Shown in pieces: positions 8,315-16,754 of a stretch of DNA of 64,000 bases. Under the pieces are notes generated by a model. The model searched no databases. It saw only the letters and a program-made list of their open reading frames with translations, and was not told the origin of the DNA. How positions within the stretch are numbered: position 1 is the stretch's first letter; every line of letters starts with the position of its first letter. A program made the translations under genes and the position numbers. The stretch comes from Mycobacterium bourgelatii (GTDB taxonomy: Bacteria; Actinomycetota; Actinomycetes; Mycobacteriales; Mycobacteriaceae), in contig NZ_BLKZ01000001.1 of the NCBI RefSeq assembly GCF_010723575.1, forward strand, positions 5,456,001 to 5,520,000, given 5' to 3'.

Positions 8315-8808
8315 AACCGTGCCCAACTTCCGCTCTTGCCGCCTTCTTTGCGGAGCACTCGAATGTCGTCGATCCGGGCCCCCGGGTCGACCGCCTTGAT
8401 CATGTCGTAGAGGGTCAGCCCTGCCACGCTGACAGCGGTCAGCGCCTCCATCTCTACACCCGTTCGGTCGGTGCTGCGTACCGTCGCCGTGATGTCGATT
8501 TCCGATTCGCCGATCGTGAAATCGACGTCGACGCCCGTCAGCGCGAGCTGATGGCACAACGGAATCAGGTCACTGGTGCGCTTAGCCGCCAAAATGCCCG
8601 CCACCCTCGCGGTAGCCAGTGCGTCGCCCTTCGGCAGGCCGCCGGTCGAAATCAACGCCACCACCTCGCCCGTCGTTCGCAGGGCGCCCGCAGCCACGGC
8701 TGTCCGCTTGGTGGCGTCCTTTTCGGTCACGTCGACCATGTGCGCGGCTCCCCGCTCGTCCAGGTGTGACAGCGCCCCCGAGCGCTGATTCCTGGACACC
8801 CCCGCCAT
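8311..8808 (-). CDS. moaC2: Cyclic pyranopterin monophosphate synthase MoaC2
   Basis: 165 residues. It completes the MoaA reaction by rearranging 3',8-cyclo-GTP to cyclic pyranopterin monophosphate. Conserved elements: SHLDERGAAHMVDVTEKD at the N-terminus, the LIPLCHQL segment, TGVEMEALTAVSVAGLTLYD, and the C-terminal lysines in VLRKEGGKSG. The partner MoaA2 is encoded in the divergent operon beyond rpfA. The gene begins 10 bases after the preceding small gene. Confidence 0.94.
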   Translation of the reverse strand: MAGVSRNQRSGALSHLDERGAAHMVDVTEKDATKRTAVAAGALRTTGEVVALISTGGLPKGDALATARVAGILAAKRTSDLIPLCHQLALTGVDVDFTIGESEIDITATVRSTDRTGVEMEALTAVSVAGLTLYDMIKAVDPGARIDDIRVLRKEGGKSGSWARL

Positions 8809-8818
8809 GCCGGGCGAC

Positions 8819-9028
8819 CTAACGGTTTACGACCGTCACCGGGTGGACGTAGGGCAGCTCATCCGCGGGCAACGGGAACACCACCTCACCAAAGGGTGAC
8901 AACGCACCCGTTCGGTCGGTGACGAGTTCGCTCACCGCGTGATCATCCGGGTCCGTGGTCGGCCAGCCGTTGTCCACGTACTTGGTCTTGCGCGCTTTGC
9001 CATCAGCAGAGTTAGCCACGGCGTCCAT
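8819..9028 (-). CDS. Small conserved protein heading the moaC2 operon (Rv0863-like)
   Basis: 69-residue soluble protein (MDAVANSADGKARKTKYVDN start) without a motif I recognise. Position and sequence fit Mtb Rv0863, which also precedes moaC2. I chose the ATG at 9028; the frame runs on upstream without start-proximal conservation. It is divergent from the Rv0862c-like gene with only about 62 bases between the starts, so the two promoters must be compact or overlapping. No function can be assigned. Confidence 0.7.
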   Translation of the reverse strand: MDAVANSADGKARKTKYVDNGWPTTDPDDHAVSELVTDRTGALSPFGEVVFPLPADELPYVHPVTVVNR

Positions 9029-9090
9029 TCTGACAGGTCTCGCCCCCGTCTGGGGCGCAAGGTCACGGGTCGGGCCTAGGCTGATCAGCG

Positions 9091-11346
9091 ATGACCGAAC
9101 ACACCCCGGATGTCCCGCTGGGGTCCTGGCTCGCCGACTTGCCGGACGACCGGCTGATCCTGCTGCTGCAGCTCCGACCAGACCTTGCCCAGCCGCCGCC
9201 AGGCAGCATCGCCGCGCTCGCCGCGCGCGCCCAGGCACGTCAATCGGTCAAGGCCGCCACCGACGACCTCAACTTTCTGCAATTGGCGGTGCTCGATGCG
9301 CTGCTGGTGCTGCATGCCGACACCACCCCGGTTCCAACCACCAAGCTGCTGTCGCTGATCGGCGACAACGCCCCGCACACCGACGTGACCGCCGCGCTGG
9401 ACGATCTGAAGGCACGCGCGCTGGCCTGGGGCGATACCGCGGTGCGGGTGGCCGCCGACGCGGCAACGGCTTTGCCGTGGCACGCGGGCCAGGTGACGCT
9501 GGAGGACCGCTCCCGCACCGGGGAAGAGATCGCCACCCTGATTGACGGGATCGACGAAGCGCAACGCGACGTCCTGGAGAAGCTGCTCGAAGGCTCGCCG
9601 ATGGGGCGCACCCGCGACGCGGCGCCCGGCGCGCCGCCCGATCGCCCGGTGCCAAGACTGCTCGCGGCCGGGCTGCTGCGACGCATCGACGCCGAGACGG
9701 TGATCCTGCCCCGTCACGTCGGGCAGGTGCTGCGCGGCGAACTTCCCGGTCCGATGCAGCTGACGGCGCCCGACCCGGTGGTGTCCACCACGACTTCGGA
9801 CGATGTCGATGCCGTGGCGGCCGGAGCGGCCATCGACCTGTTGCGCGAACTGGAGGTTCTGCTCCAAAACCTCAGCACCACGCCGGTGGCCGAGCTGCGC
9901 AGCGGCGGACTGGGGGTGCGGGAGCTCAAGCGGCTGGCCAAAGCCACCGGCATCGACGAGCCGCGACTGGGGCTGATCCTCGAGTTGGCCGCCGCTGCCG
10001 GGTTGATCGCCAGCGGCATGCCCGAACCCATGCCGCTGCACGGCGAAGGCCCGTACTGGGCGCCGACGGCGGCCGCCGACCGGTTCGCCGACCTGACCGC
10101 CGCCGAGCGATGGCACCTACTGGCCAGCACCTGGGTGGACCTGCCCGGCCGGCCGGCTTTGATCGGCACCCGTGGTCCCGACGCCAAGCCCTATGGGGCC
10201 CTTTCTGATTCGCTGTTCTCGACGGCCGCGCCGCTGGACCGTCGGTTACTTCTGGACATGCTCGCCGAACTCCCCCCAGGCGCCGGTGTCGACGCGACGT
10301 CGGCGTCGGCGGCCCTGATCTGGCGACGTCCCCGCTGGGCTCGGCGGTTACAGCCGGGGCCGGTGGGGGACCTGCTGACCGAAAGCCACGCGCTGGGACT
10401 GGTGGGACGCGGGGCGATCAGTACCCCTGGGCGTGTCGTGCTGGGTGGTGGCGAGCCCGCCGATGTGGTTGACGCGATGACGCGCGTGCTGCCCAAACCG
10501 ATCGACCACTTCCTGGTCCAGGCCGACCTGACGGTGGTGGTACCTGGGCCGATGGTGCGTCAGCTCGCCGACGACCTGGCCACGGTCGCCACCGTCGAAT
10601 CAGCCGGCGCGGCCATGGTGTACCGGGTCAGCGAACAGTCCATCCGGCACGCCCTGGACGTCGGCAAGACCCGCGACTGGATGCACGCGTTCTTTGCGAA
10701 CCACTCCAAAACCCCAGTACCGCAGGGCCTCACCTACCTCATCGACGACGTCGCACGTCGTCACGGCCAGCTTCGCATCGGCATCGCCGCCTCGTTCGTG
10801 CGGTGCGAGGACCCCGCCCTGCTAGCCCAGGCGGTATCGGCGCCGCATGTCGAGGGATTGGCGTTGCGCGCCCTCGCCCCGACGGTCGCGGTATCCCCCG
10901 CGCCCATCTCGGAGGTGCTTGCCGCATTGCGGGCCGCCGGCTTCGTCCCGGCCGCCGAAGACTCCACCGGCGCCATCGTCGACATGCGCCCCCGCGGCGC
11001 CCGGGTGCCCACCCCACAGCAACGTCGGCCATACCGTCCCGCGCCGCGCCCCACCGCCGACTCGCTCAACGCGGTCGTCGGCGTGCTCCGCAAGGTGACC
11101 GCGGCACCATTCGGCAGCGCCCGCATCGACCCCGCAGTCGCGATGTCGTTGCTGCAGCAAGCCGCCAGGGAGCAGGCCACGGTGGTCATCGGCTACCTCG
11201 ATGCCGCCGGCGTCGCCACTCAGCGTGTGGTGGCACCGATCGCCGTCAAGGGCGGCCAGCTGGGCGCCTTCGATTCGGCGTCCGGGCGCCTGCGGGAGTT
11301 CGCCATCCACCGCATCACCTCGGTCACACCGGCCGACGAGGGATAA
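9091..11346 (+). CDS. Helicase-associated (XPB/Ssl2 N-terminal-like) protein, Rv0862c-like
   Basis: 751-residue cytoplasmic protein without Walker motifs, so not itself a helicase. The N-terminal half carries repeated helical segments with the start SWLADLPDDRLILLLQLRPD; the middle region (FLVQADLTVVVPGPM) is the helicase C-terminal-domain-3-like part; the C-terminus (VIGYLDAAGVATQRVVAPI) looks like a WYL-type beta domain. It lies 60 bases upstream of the XPB helicase on the same strand, the arrangement I recall for Mtb Rv0862c-Rv0861c, so it is a likely partner or regulator of that helicase in DNA repair. The biochemical role is unproven. Confidence 0.85.
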   Translation: MTEHTPDVPLGSWLADLPDDRLILLLQLRPDLAQPPPGSIAALAARAQARQSVKAATDDLNFLQLAVLDALLVLHADTTPVPTTKLLSLIGDNAPHTDVTAALDDLKARALAWGDTAVRVAADAATALPWHAGQVTLEDRSRTGEEIATLIDGIDEAQRDVLEKLLEGSPMGRTRDAAPGAPPDRPVPRLLAAGLLRRIDAETVILPRHVGQVLRGELPGPMQLTAPDPVVSTTTSDDVDAVAAGAAIDLLRELEVLLQNLSTTPVAELRSGGLGVRELKRLAKATGIDEPRLGLILELAAAAGLIASGMPEPMPLHGEGPYWAPTAAADRFADLTAAERWHLLASTWVDLPGRPALIGTRGPDAKPYGALSDSLFSTAAPLDRRLLLDMLAELPPGAGVDATSASAALIWRRPRWARRLQPGPVGDLLTESHALGLVGRGAISTPGRVVLGGGEPADVVDAMTRVLPKPIDHFLVQADLTVVVPGPMVRQLADDLATVATVESAGAAMVYRVSEQSIRHALDVGKTRDWMHAFFANHSKTPVPQGLTYLIDDVARRHGQLRIGIAASFVRCEDPALLAQAVSAPHVEGLALRALAPTVAVSPAPISEVLAALRAAGFVPAAEDSTGAIVDMRPRGARVPTPQQRRPYRPAPRPTADSLNAVVGVLRKVTAAPFGSARIDPAVAMSLLQQAAREQATVVIGYLDAAGVATQRVVAPIAVKGGQLGAFDSASGRLREFAIHRITSVTPADEG

Positions 11347-11406
11347 TGGATGGTTATGCCTGCCGACGACGCTGCACAGCGCAGCAATGAAAAGGAGTGG
11401 CGCTAG

Positions 11407-13056
11407 GTGTCAGACGGACCCCTGATCGTGCAGTCCGACAAGACGGTGCTGCTCGAAGTGGATCACGAGCTGGCCGGCGCTGCACGCGCCGCCATCGCCC
11501 CGTTCGCCGAATTGGAACGCGCACCCGAGCACGTGCACACCTACCGCATCACGCCGCTGGCGCTGTGGAATGCGCGAGCCGCCGGCCACGACGCCGAGCA
11601 GGTGGTCGACGCGCTGGTCAGCTTTTCCCGCTACGCGGTGCCGCAGCCACTGCTGGTCGACATCGTCGACACGATGGCGCGGTATGGCCGGCTGCAATTG
11701 GTGAAGCATCCGGCCCACGGCTTGACGCTGGTGAGCCTGGATCGCGCGGTGCTCGAAGAAGTGCTGCGCAACAAGAAGATCGTCCCGATGCTGGGCGCTC
11801 GCATCGACGACGACACCGTGATCGTGCATCCCAGCGAACGCGGGCGCGTCAAGCAGATGTTGCTCAAGATCGGTTGGCCCGCAGAGGACCTCGCCGGATA
11901 CGTCGACGGCGAGGCGCACCCGATCAGCCTGCAGCCGGACGGGTGGGAACTGCGTGACTATCAGCAGATGGCCACCGACTCCTTCTGGGCCGGTGGCTCA
12001 GGTGTGGTCGTCCTCCCCTGTGGCGCCGGCAAGACGTTGGTCGGCGCGGCGGCGATGGCCAAAGCCAGTGCGACGACGCTGATCCTGGTCACCAATATCG
12101 TTGCCGCCCGGCAGTGGAAGCGCGAACTCATCGCGCGGACGTCGTTGACCGAGGAGGAGATCGGCGAATACTCGGGAGAGCGGAAAGAGATTCGCCCCGT
12201 TACCATTTCGACCTATCAGATGGTCACCCGGCGGACCAAGGGCGAGTACCGGCACCTGGAGCTGTTCGACAGCCGAGACTGGGGCCTCATCATCTACGAC
12301 GAAGTACACCTGTTGCCGGCGCCGGTTTTCCGGATGACCGCCGACTTGCAGTCCAAGCGCCGACTGGGACTGACGGCGACGTTGATCCGCGAGGACGGCC
12401 GTGAGGGTGACGTGTTTTCGTTGATCGGCCCGAAACGCTACGACGCGCCCTGGAAGGACATCGAGGCGCAAGGGTGGATCGCGCCCGCGGAATGTATCGA
12501 AGTGCGGGTCACCATGACCGACAACGAGCGGATGATCTACGCCACCGCCGAACCCGAGGAACGTTATCGGCTCTGTTCGACGGTGCACACGAAAATCGCT
12601 GTGGTCAAATCGATCCTGGCGAAGCATCCCGGCGAGCAGACGCTGGTGATCGGCGCCTACCTCGATCAACTCGATGAACTCGGCGCCGAACTGAACGCTC
12701 CCGTCATTCAGGGATCGACCAAGACCAAGGAACGCGAGGCGCTGTTCGACTCCTTCCGGCGTGGGGAGATCTCCACGCTGGTGGTGTCCAAGGTGGCCAA
12801 CTTCTCCATCGACCTGCCCGAAGCATCTGTCGCAGTGCAGGTTTCAGGCACCTTCGGGTCCCGTCAGGAGGAGGCGCAGCGACTGGGCCGGCTGTTGCGG
12901 CCGAAGGCCGACGGCGGGGGGGCGGTCTTCTACTCCGTGGTCGCCCGCGACAGCCTGGACGCCGAGTACGCCGCACACCGGCAGCGGTTCCTGGCCGAGC
13001 AGGGCTACGGCTACATCATTCGCGACGCCGACGACCTGCTGGGCCCGGCAATCTAA
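11407..13056 (+). CDS. ercc3: DNA helicase XPB/ERCC3 homologue
   Basis: 549 residues; 3'-5' superfamily 2 DNA helicase of the XPB type, as characterised for Mtb Rv0861c. Domains in order: damage-recognition-like N-terminal region to about 180; helicase domain 1 with Walker A PCGAGKT (about residue 204) and Walker B/DEVH in IIYDEVHLLP; the RED motif (IREDGREGD) typical of XPB; helicase domain 2 ending in motif VI (EEAQRLGRLLRPK). Start is a GTG with AAAAGGAG upstream. Probably co-transcribed with the preceding gene. A palindromic repeat follows the stop. Confidence 0.94.
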   Translation: MSDGPLIVQSDKTVLLEVDHELAGAARAAIAPFAELERAPEHVHTYRITPLALWNARAAGHDAEQVVDALVSFSRYAVPQPLLVDIVDTMARYGRLQLVKHPAHGLTLVSLDRAVLEEVLRNKKIVPMLGARIDDDTVIVHPSERGRVKQMLLKIGWPAEDLAGYVDGEAHPISLQPDGWELRDYQQMATDSFWAGGSGVVVLPCGAGKTLVGAAAMAKASATTLILVTNIVAARQWKRELIARTSLTEEEIGEYSGERKEIRPVTISTYQMVTRRTKGEYRHLELFDSRDWGLIIYDEVHLLPAPVFRMTADLQSKRRLGLTATLIREDGREGDVFSLIGPKRYDAPWKDIEAQGWIAPAECIEVRVTMTDNERMIYATAEPEERYRLCSTVHTKIAVVKSILAKHPGEQTLVIGAYLDQLDELGAELNAPVIQGSTKTKEREALFDSFRRGEISTLVVSKVANFSIDLPEASVAVQVSGTFGSRQEEAQRLGRLLRPKADGGGAVFYSVVARDSLDAEYAAHRQRFLAEQGYGYIIRDADDLLGPAI

Positions 13057-13084
13057 CTCTCGCGAGCAGGGGGCACCACCCCTC

Positions 13085-13144
13085 GCGAGCAGACGCAAAG
13101 TCGTACGAAAACTGGCTTTTCAGTACAACTTTGCGTCTGCTCGC
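13085..13144. repeat. Long palindromic intergenic repeat, copy 1
   Basis: The left arm starts GCGAGCAGACGCAAAGT (13085-13101) and pairs perfectly over 17 bases with 13128-13144; the inner part (CGTACGAAAA versus TTTTCAGTAC) pairs imperfectly around a CTGGC loop. It lies between the convergent ercc3 and ltp genes, so it could be a two-way terminator. Near-identical arms occur at 19.06 kb and 59.88 kb. A partial CTCGCGAGCAG copy sits just upstream at about 13059. Confidence 0.85.
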
Positions 13145-13152
13145 TCCGGAAC

Positions 13153-14298
13153 CTACAGCGACAGAATCGTGGCCGACGCGGTACCGGGCGCGCCGTAGAC
13201 CTGCGCAAGGCCGACGCGCGGGTTGCCGGGCACCTGGCGCTCCCCCGCCTCGCCGCGCAATTGCCGCACCAGCTCGTGCACCTGTCGCAGCCCGGACGCA
13301 CCGATCGGTTCGCCGTTGGCGATCAACCCGCCGTCGGTGTTGATCGGCAACTGACCACCGATCTCGGTGGCCCCGTCGGCGATCAGCTTCTCCTGCTCCC
13401 CATCGGCGCATAACCCCGTCTCGGCCATGTGGATCACCTCGGCGCCGGCATCGGTGTCCTGCAGCTGCGCGATGTCGACGTCGTCGGGGCCAATGCCCGC
13501 GGCCTCGTAGGCCGCCTTGGCGGCATACACCGTCGGCGATGAGTCCTCGTCCAGCGGGGCCGACGTCGCATGCACTTCGTATGCGCCGTACCGACGGGTG
13601 CGAATCTCAGTGGCGCGCACGTATACCGGCTTGTCGGTGTACTTGTGCGCCAGATCCGCGCGGCACATGACGACAGCAGCGGCGCCTTCGTCGGGCGCAC
13701 AGAACATGTACTGGGTCAACGGATAGTTGAGCACCGTCGAGTTGAGGATGTCTTCCTCTGGAATCGCTTTGCGACGGAACGCATTCGGGTTCAGCGCACC
13801 GTTGCGGTAGTTCTTGGCGGCCACCTTGGCCAGGGTCGCCTGGGAGATGTGGTGGTCGTGGATGTACTTGTTGGCCTTCATCCCGAAGAACTTGGTGGTG
13901 ACAAACTGCCCGTTCTGCGCGTACCACTGGGGTAGCGCCAGCTTGGCCGGGTCGTCGGTGAAGGCACCGCGCGGGTGCTTGTCCAAACCGATCGCGATGC
14001 CGAGGTCGTACTTGCCCAGCCGAATCGTGTCGGCGGTCTGCTGAATGGCGCTGGCCGCGGTGGCGCAAGCGTTGAACACGTTGGTGAACGTGATGCCCGT
14101 CAGACCCACCAGGCGCGTCACCGCGTCCGGGTTGGATACCTCGTAACTGCCGCCGAAGCCGAATTGGATGTCCTTCCACTCGACTCCGGCATCGGCCAGC
14201 GCGGCTTGGATGGCCTCCGCACCCATTTCCATGGCGGTCTTCTCAAACCGGCCGAACGGGTGCAGACCAACACCGATGATGGCAACGTCACTAGTCAT
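13153..14298 (-). CDS. Lipid-transfer protein / thiolase-fold (Ltp, SCP-x-like)
   Basis: 381 residues, thiolase superfamily, of the Ltp type used in steroid and branched-lipid side-chain cleavage. A cysteine sits at the usual active-site position (NVFNACATAASAI, about residue 92); HMAETGLCADGE and the glycine-rich NTDGGLIANGEPIGASGLRQ near the C-terminus are typical of the SCP-x/Ltp branch. These proteins act as thiolases or, with a DUF35 partner, as retro-aldolases. Such a partner is encoded immediately upstream (14-base gap), so the pair is probably one enzyme. Substrate unknown. Confidence 0.85.
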   Translation of the reverse strand: MTSDVAIIGVGLHPFGRFEKTAMEMGAEAIQAALADAGVEWKDIQFGFGGSYEVSNPDAVTRLVGLTGITFTNVFNACATAASAIQQTADTIRLGKYDLGIAIGLDKHPRGAFTDDPAKLALPQWYAQNGQFVTTKFFGMKANKYIHDHHISQATLAKVAAKNYRNGALNPNAFRRKAIPEEDILNSTVLNYPLTQYMFCAPDEGAAAVVMCRADLAHKYTDKPVYVRATEIRTRRYGAYEVHATSAPLDEDSSPTVYAAKAAYEAAGIGPDDVDIAQLQDTDAGAEVIHMAETGLCADGEQEKLIADGATEIGGQLPINTDGGLIANGEPIGASGLRQVHELVRQLRGEAGERQVPGNPRVGLAQVYGAPGTASATILSL

Positions 14299-14312
14299 CC
14301 GCAGACTTCCTC

Positions 14313-14738
14313 TCAGACCGGCTGAAACGCGTACGTGAGGATCTCGTTGCCCTCCTCGTCCGTGGTCAACGGCACCATGGTGAGCTCGACCTCCTGCCCG
14401 AACTGCAGTTTGGCCGGGTCGTTTTCGGTCAACCGGCCCTCGACGCGAATCACCGCGTCGTCGCCGAAGCCCAGCTGAACCAGGCCCACCCCGAAGGGCA
14501 CGAAATCCTTGCCGGTCGGCCCGGCGTACGGGGCCCCGGGCGGGAATCCCTGCGTGGTCCAGGCGACGACGGTGCCGCGGCGGGGCAGCAGCACCTCGGT
14601 CATTTCACCGATGCTGCACCGCGGACAGCGTTGCTGTACCGGGAACGTGGTGGCACCGCAGGCGCCGCATCGGCTGCCAATCAGCTGCGGGTTCTCCTCA
14701 GGCCAGGTTGAGATTTCCGGGGCAAGCGCCTTCTGCAT
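14313..14738 (-). CDS. DUF35 zinc-ribbon/OB-fold acyl-CoA-binding partner of Ltp
   Basis: 141 residues. N-terminal rubredoxin-like zinc ribbon with four cysteines (Cys24, 27, 38 and 41 in SRCGACGAT and QRCPRCS), then an OB-fold that in ChsH2-type proteins holds the CoA ester (GTVVAWTTQGFPPG). In steroid catabolism the DUF35 domain binds an Ltp subunit to form a retro-aldolase; here it is a free-standing DUF35 immediately before the ltp gene on the same strand. No hydratase (MaoC) domain gene is present nearby, unlike the cholesterol cluster. Confidence 0.88.
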   Translation of the reverse strand: MQKALAPEISTWPEENPQLIGSRCGACGATTFPVQQRCPRCSIGEMTEVLLPRRGTVVAWTTQGFPPGAPYAGPTGKDFVPFGVGLVQLGFGDDAVIRVEGRLTENDPAKLQFGQEVELTMVPLTTDEEGNEILTYAFQPV

Positions 14739-14901
14739 AGACAGATCCTCCGCGATCCGACAGGAGAACAGTGCACCTCAAACCGTACAACAGCATTCCG
14801 GAAATCTGGAAATCACATTCTCACCCGTCGCACGAAGCCGGGCAAGAGGTAACGTCCCTCGGCGAAGAAGCACGGAAATTCGCGACAGAGACGAGAACGA
14901 C

Positions 14902-15195
14902 ATGCCGGTCACGGTTCTACTCGAACTCAAGTTCAAGCCCGAGGAGGTGTCCGCCGCCCGCGAGCTGATGGGTCGGACGCTGGAGGTCACCCGGGCATTT
15001 GAAGGGAACCTCCAGACGGACGTGCTCATCGATGAGGACGACGAAGCCCACTGGATCATTTACGAAGTCTGGGACACCGTCGAGCACGACGAGGCCTACC
15101 GCGCCTTCCGTGCCGGCGAAGGAAAGGTGACTCAGCTTCCTCCGTTGCTGGCTGCGCCGCCAGCCAAGACCAGGTACGTCACCAGCGACATCTAG
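14902..15195 (+). CDS. ABM-family (putative quinol/antibiotic-biosynthesis monooxygenase) protein
   Basis: 97 residues forming one ferredoxin-like alpha+beta unit of the ABM/dimeric alpha-beta-barrel type (LLELKFKPEEVSAARELMG, GNLQTDVLIDEDDEAHWIIY, EVWDTVEHDEAYRAF). Members act as cofactor-free quinol monooxygenases or as small ligand-binding dimers; which applies here cannot be read. I start at the ATG at 14902; the frame extends upstream only as non-family sequence antisense to the DUF35 gene. Its TAG stop overlaps the stop of the convergent LLM gene. Confidence 0.72.
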   Translation: MPVTVLLELKFKPEEVSAARELMGRTLEVTRAFEGNLQTDVLIDEDDEAHWIIYEVWDTVEHDEAYRAFRAGEGKVTQLPPLLAAPPAKTRYVTSDI

Positions 15196-16175
15196 CCGAG
15201 CGCGGGAATTACCTCGCGTTCGAACAGCTCGATGCCGGAGCGGTCGTAGGCGGCCTCCGGGAAGTACAGGATCGCGTACTCACACCCCAAGTCGCGCACC
15301 TTCGCGAGCCGCTCGGCCACCTGTTCCGGTGTGCCGGTCGTCGCATCCGGGAGACCGGTGGTCATCGCGTCCGCCGCTGCGTCGGGAACGTAACCCGCCA
15401 GTCGATCGCGCACCCGCTGCAGCCGGTCCTTGACCTCGGCTTCCGACGATCCGACCACCGCGGTGAAGTTGGCCGAGCGCACGATCGCATCGAAGTCGGT
15501 GCCCACGTCGCGACAGTGCCCGGCCAGCACCTCCGACTTGTGGGCGAAGGCCTCGGGCTCCGGCGTGAAGTTGGTGTACTGCGCATACTTTGCCGCGATG
15601 CGCAGGGTCACCTTCTCCCCACCGCCGGCGATCCACAGCGGAAGACCATTCTCCTGCAACGGCTTTGGCGCGACGATCGCACCATCGACTTGGTAGTGCT
15701 TACCGTCGAAGCTGACCTTGCCGTCTCGCCAGGCGTCCCGCATGATCTGCACGCCTTCGTCCAGCCGCCCCAGCCGCACACCCGCGGAGGGAAATCCGTA
15801 ACCGTAAGCGCGCCACTCGTGTTCGTACCAGCCGCCGCCAATGCCCATCTGAACTCGGCCACCGGAAATGATGTCGGCGGTCGCCGCGACCTTGGCCAAG
15901 TAGACGGGATTGCGATAGCTCATCGCGGTGCACATCTGTCCGAGTTTGATTCGCGACGTGGTCGCGGCGTACGCCGACATCAGCGACCACGCCTCGTGCG
16001 TGGCTTGGTCGCTGGGGAACGGCACCGTGTGGAAGTGGTCGTAGACCCACAGTGAGTCCCACGCGCCGTCGTCGGCGTAGGCAGCCAGGTCGCGCATCAC
16101 CGCCCAGTGATTTTCGGGTTCGATGCCGACAAGATCCATCCGCCAGCCTTGCGGAATGAAGAGACCGAAGCGCAT
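15192..16175 (-). CDS. LLM-class, probably F420-dependent oxidoreductase
   Basis: 327 residues, luciferase-like TIM barrel. Features: MRFGLFIPQGW start, DSLWVYDHFHTVPFP (substrate/cofactor loop), TSRIKLGQMCTAMSYRNP, and RVQMGIGGGWYEHEWRAYGY, the glycine-rich cofactor phosphate-binding region of F420-dependent mycobacterial members. Substrate unknown. The ATG at 16175 was chosen because the family begins there; upstream in-frame sequence is unrelated. The terminal CTAG is shared with the stop of the convergent ABM gene, an exact tail-to-tail overlap. Confidence 0.83.
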   Translation of the reverse strand: MRFGLFIPQGWRMDLVGIEPENHWAVMRDLAAYADDGAWDSLWVYDHFHTVPFPSDQATHEAWSLMSAYAATTSRIKLGQMCTAMSYRNPVYLAKVAATADIISGGRVQMGIGGGWYEHEWRAYGYGFPSAGVRLGRLDEGVQIMRDAWRDGKVSFDGKHYQVDGAIVAPKPLQENGLPLWIAGGGEKVTLRIAAKYAQYTNFTPEPEAFAHKSEVLAGHCRDVGTDFDAIVRSANFTAVVGSSEAEVKDRLQRVRDRLAGYVPDAAADAMTTGLPDATTGTPEQVAERLAKVRDLGCEYAILYFPEAAYDRSGIELFEREVIPALG

Positions 16176-16376
16176 ACCCTCGGACTCTAGCGGTACCCGC
16201 GAGCGCGCGTGTTTGTACAGGGACACGCCGCGTGCGACGTACATTTACGCACCCTCGCGGCAGATGGCCGCCAGTGCGGCGACACGGCCCGCGAGAGCCA
16301 AAGGACAACCTCTTCCCCATTCGGCGCGCGAGGCGCTCGTGTTCAGCCGGTCGAGCGCTACGCGTATCCGGCGAAA

Positions 16377-16394
16377 ATACCCCCGGGGGGATAT
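16377..16394. promoter_or_regulatory. CsoR/CstR-type operator upstream of the repressor gene
   Basis: ATACCCCCGGGGGGATAT is a GC-centred near-palindrome with AT-rich ends, the layout of CsoR/CstR-family operators. It is followed by a TATACT -10-like box at 16392-16397 and lies about 32 bases before the repressor ATG, so autoregulation is likely. Two related sites occur at 17288 and 17319. Confidence 0.7.
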
Positions 16395-16425
16395 ACTGTG
16401 CTTTATATTGTCGAAGGGAGACAAC

Positions 16426-16695
16426 ATGGTTGGTGACGAAGACAGCATCGCCGCGGTATTGAATAGACTTCGCCGCGCGCAAGGCCAACTCGCCGGCGTG
16501 ATCGCGATGATCGAACAGGGCCGCGACTGCAAGGACGTCGTCACACAACTTGCCGCGGTCTCCCGCGCCCTCGACCGCGCCGGATTCAAGATCGTCGCCA
16601 CCGGCCTGCGGGAATGCGCCACGGGGAAACGCGCAAAAGGAGCCGAACCAATGACCGAGGCGGAGTTGGAAAAGCTCTTCCTCGCGCTTGCCTAA
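16426..16695 (+). CDS. CsoR/FrmR-family repressor, CstR-like cysteine pair
   Basis: 89-residue all-helical DUF156 repressor. The conserved first cysteine is Cys35 (GRDCKDVVTQL) and the second is Cys64 (GLRECATG). In copper-sensing CsoR a histidine stands four residues before the second cysteine; here that position is Gly60, so a Cu(I) site is incomplete and the protein looks more like the persulfide sensor CstR. This assignment is inference from residues. The ATG follows AAGGGAGAC. An operator-like palindrome lies upstream, and two more occur at the neighbouring DUF302/AhpD-like promoters, suggesting a three-gene local regulon. Confidence 0.85.
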   Translation: MVGDEDSIAAVLNRLRRAQGQLAGVIAMIEQGRDCKDVVTQLAAVSRALDRAGFKIVATGLRECATGKRAKGAEPMTEAELEKLFLALA

Positions 16696-16718
16696 CCCGC
16701 CGATTGGTCGGCCAGTAC

Positions 16719-16736
16719 ACCGGGCACTCACCCGGT
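16719..16736. terminator. Short stem-loop between convergent repressor and DUF302 genes
   Basis: ACCGGG pairs with CCCGGT around a 6-base loop (CACTCA). The stem is short and without a T-run, but it is the only structure in the 59-base convergent gap. Confidence 0.4.
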
Positions 16737-16754
16737 CACGGGCATGAACGCGGT

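Noticed and set aside
16426..16695. Copper sensor CsoR
   Set aside because: The histidine ligand position is glycine (Gly60); CstR-like sensing of sulfur is a better fit.
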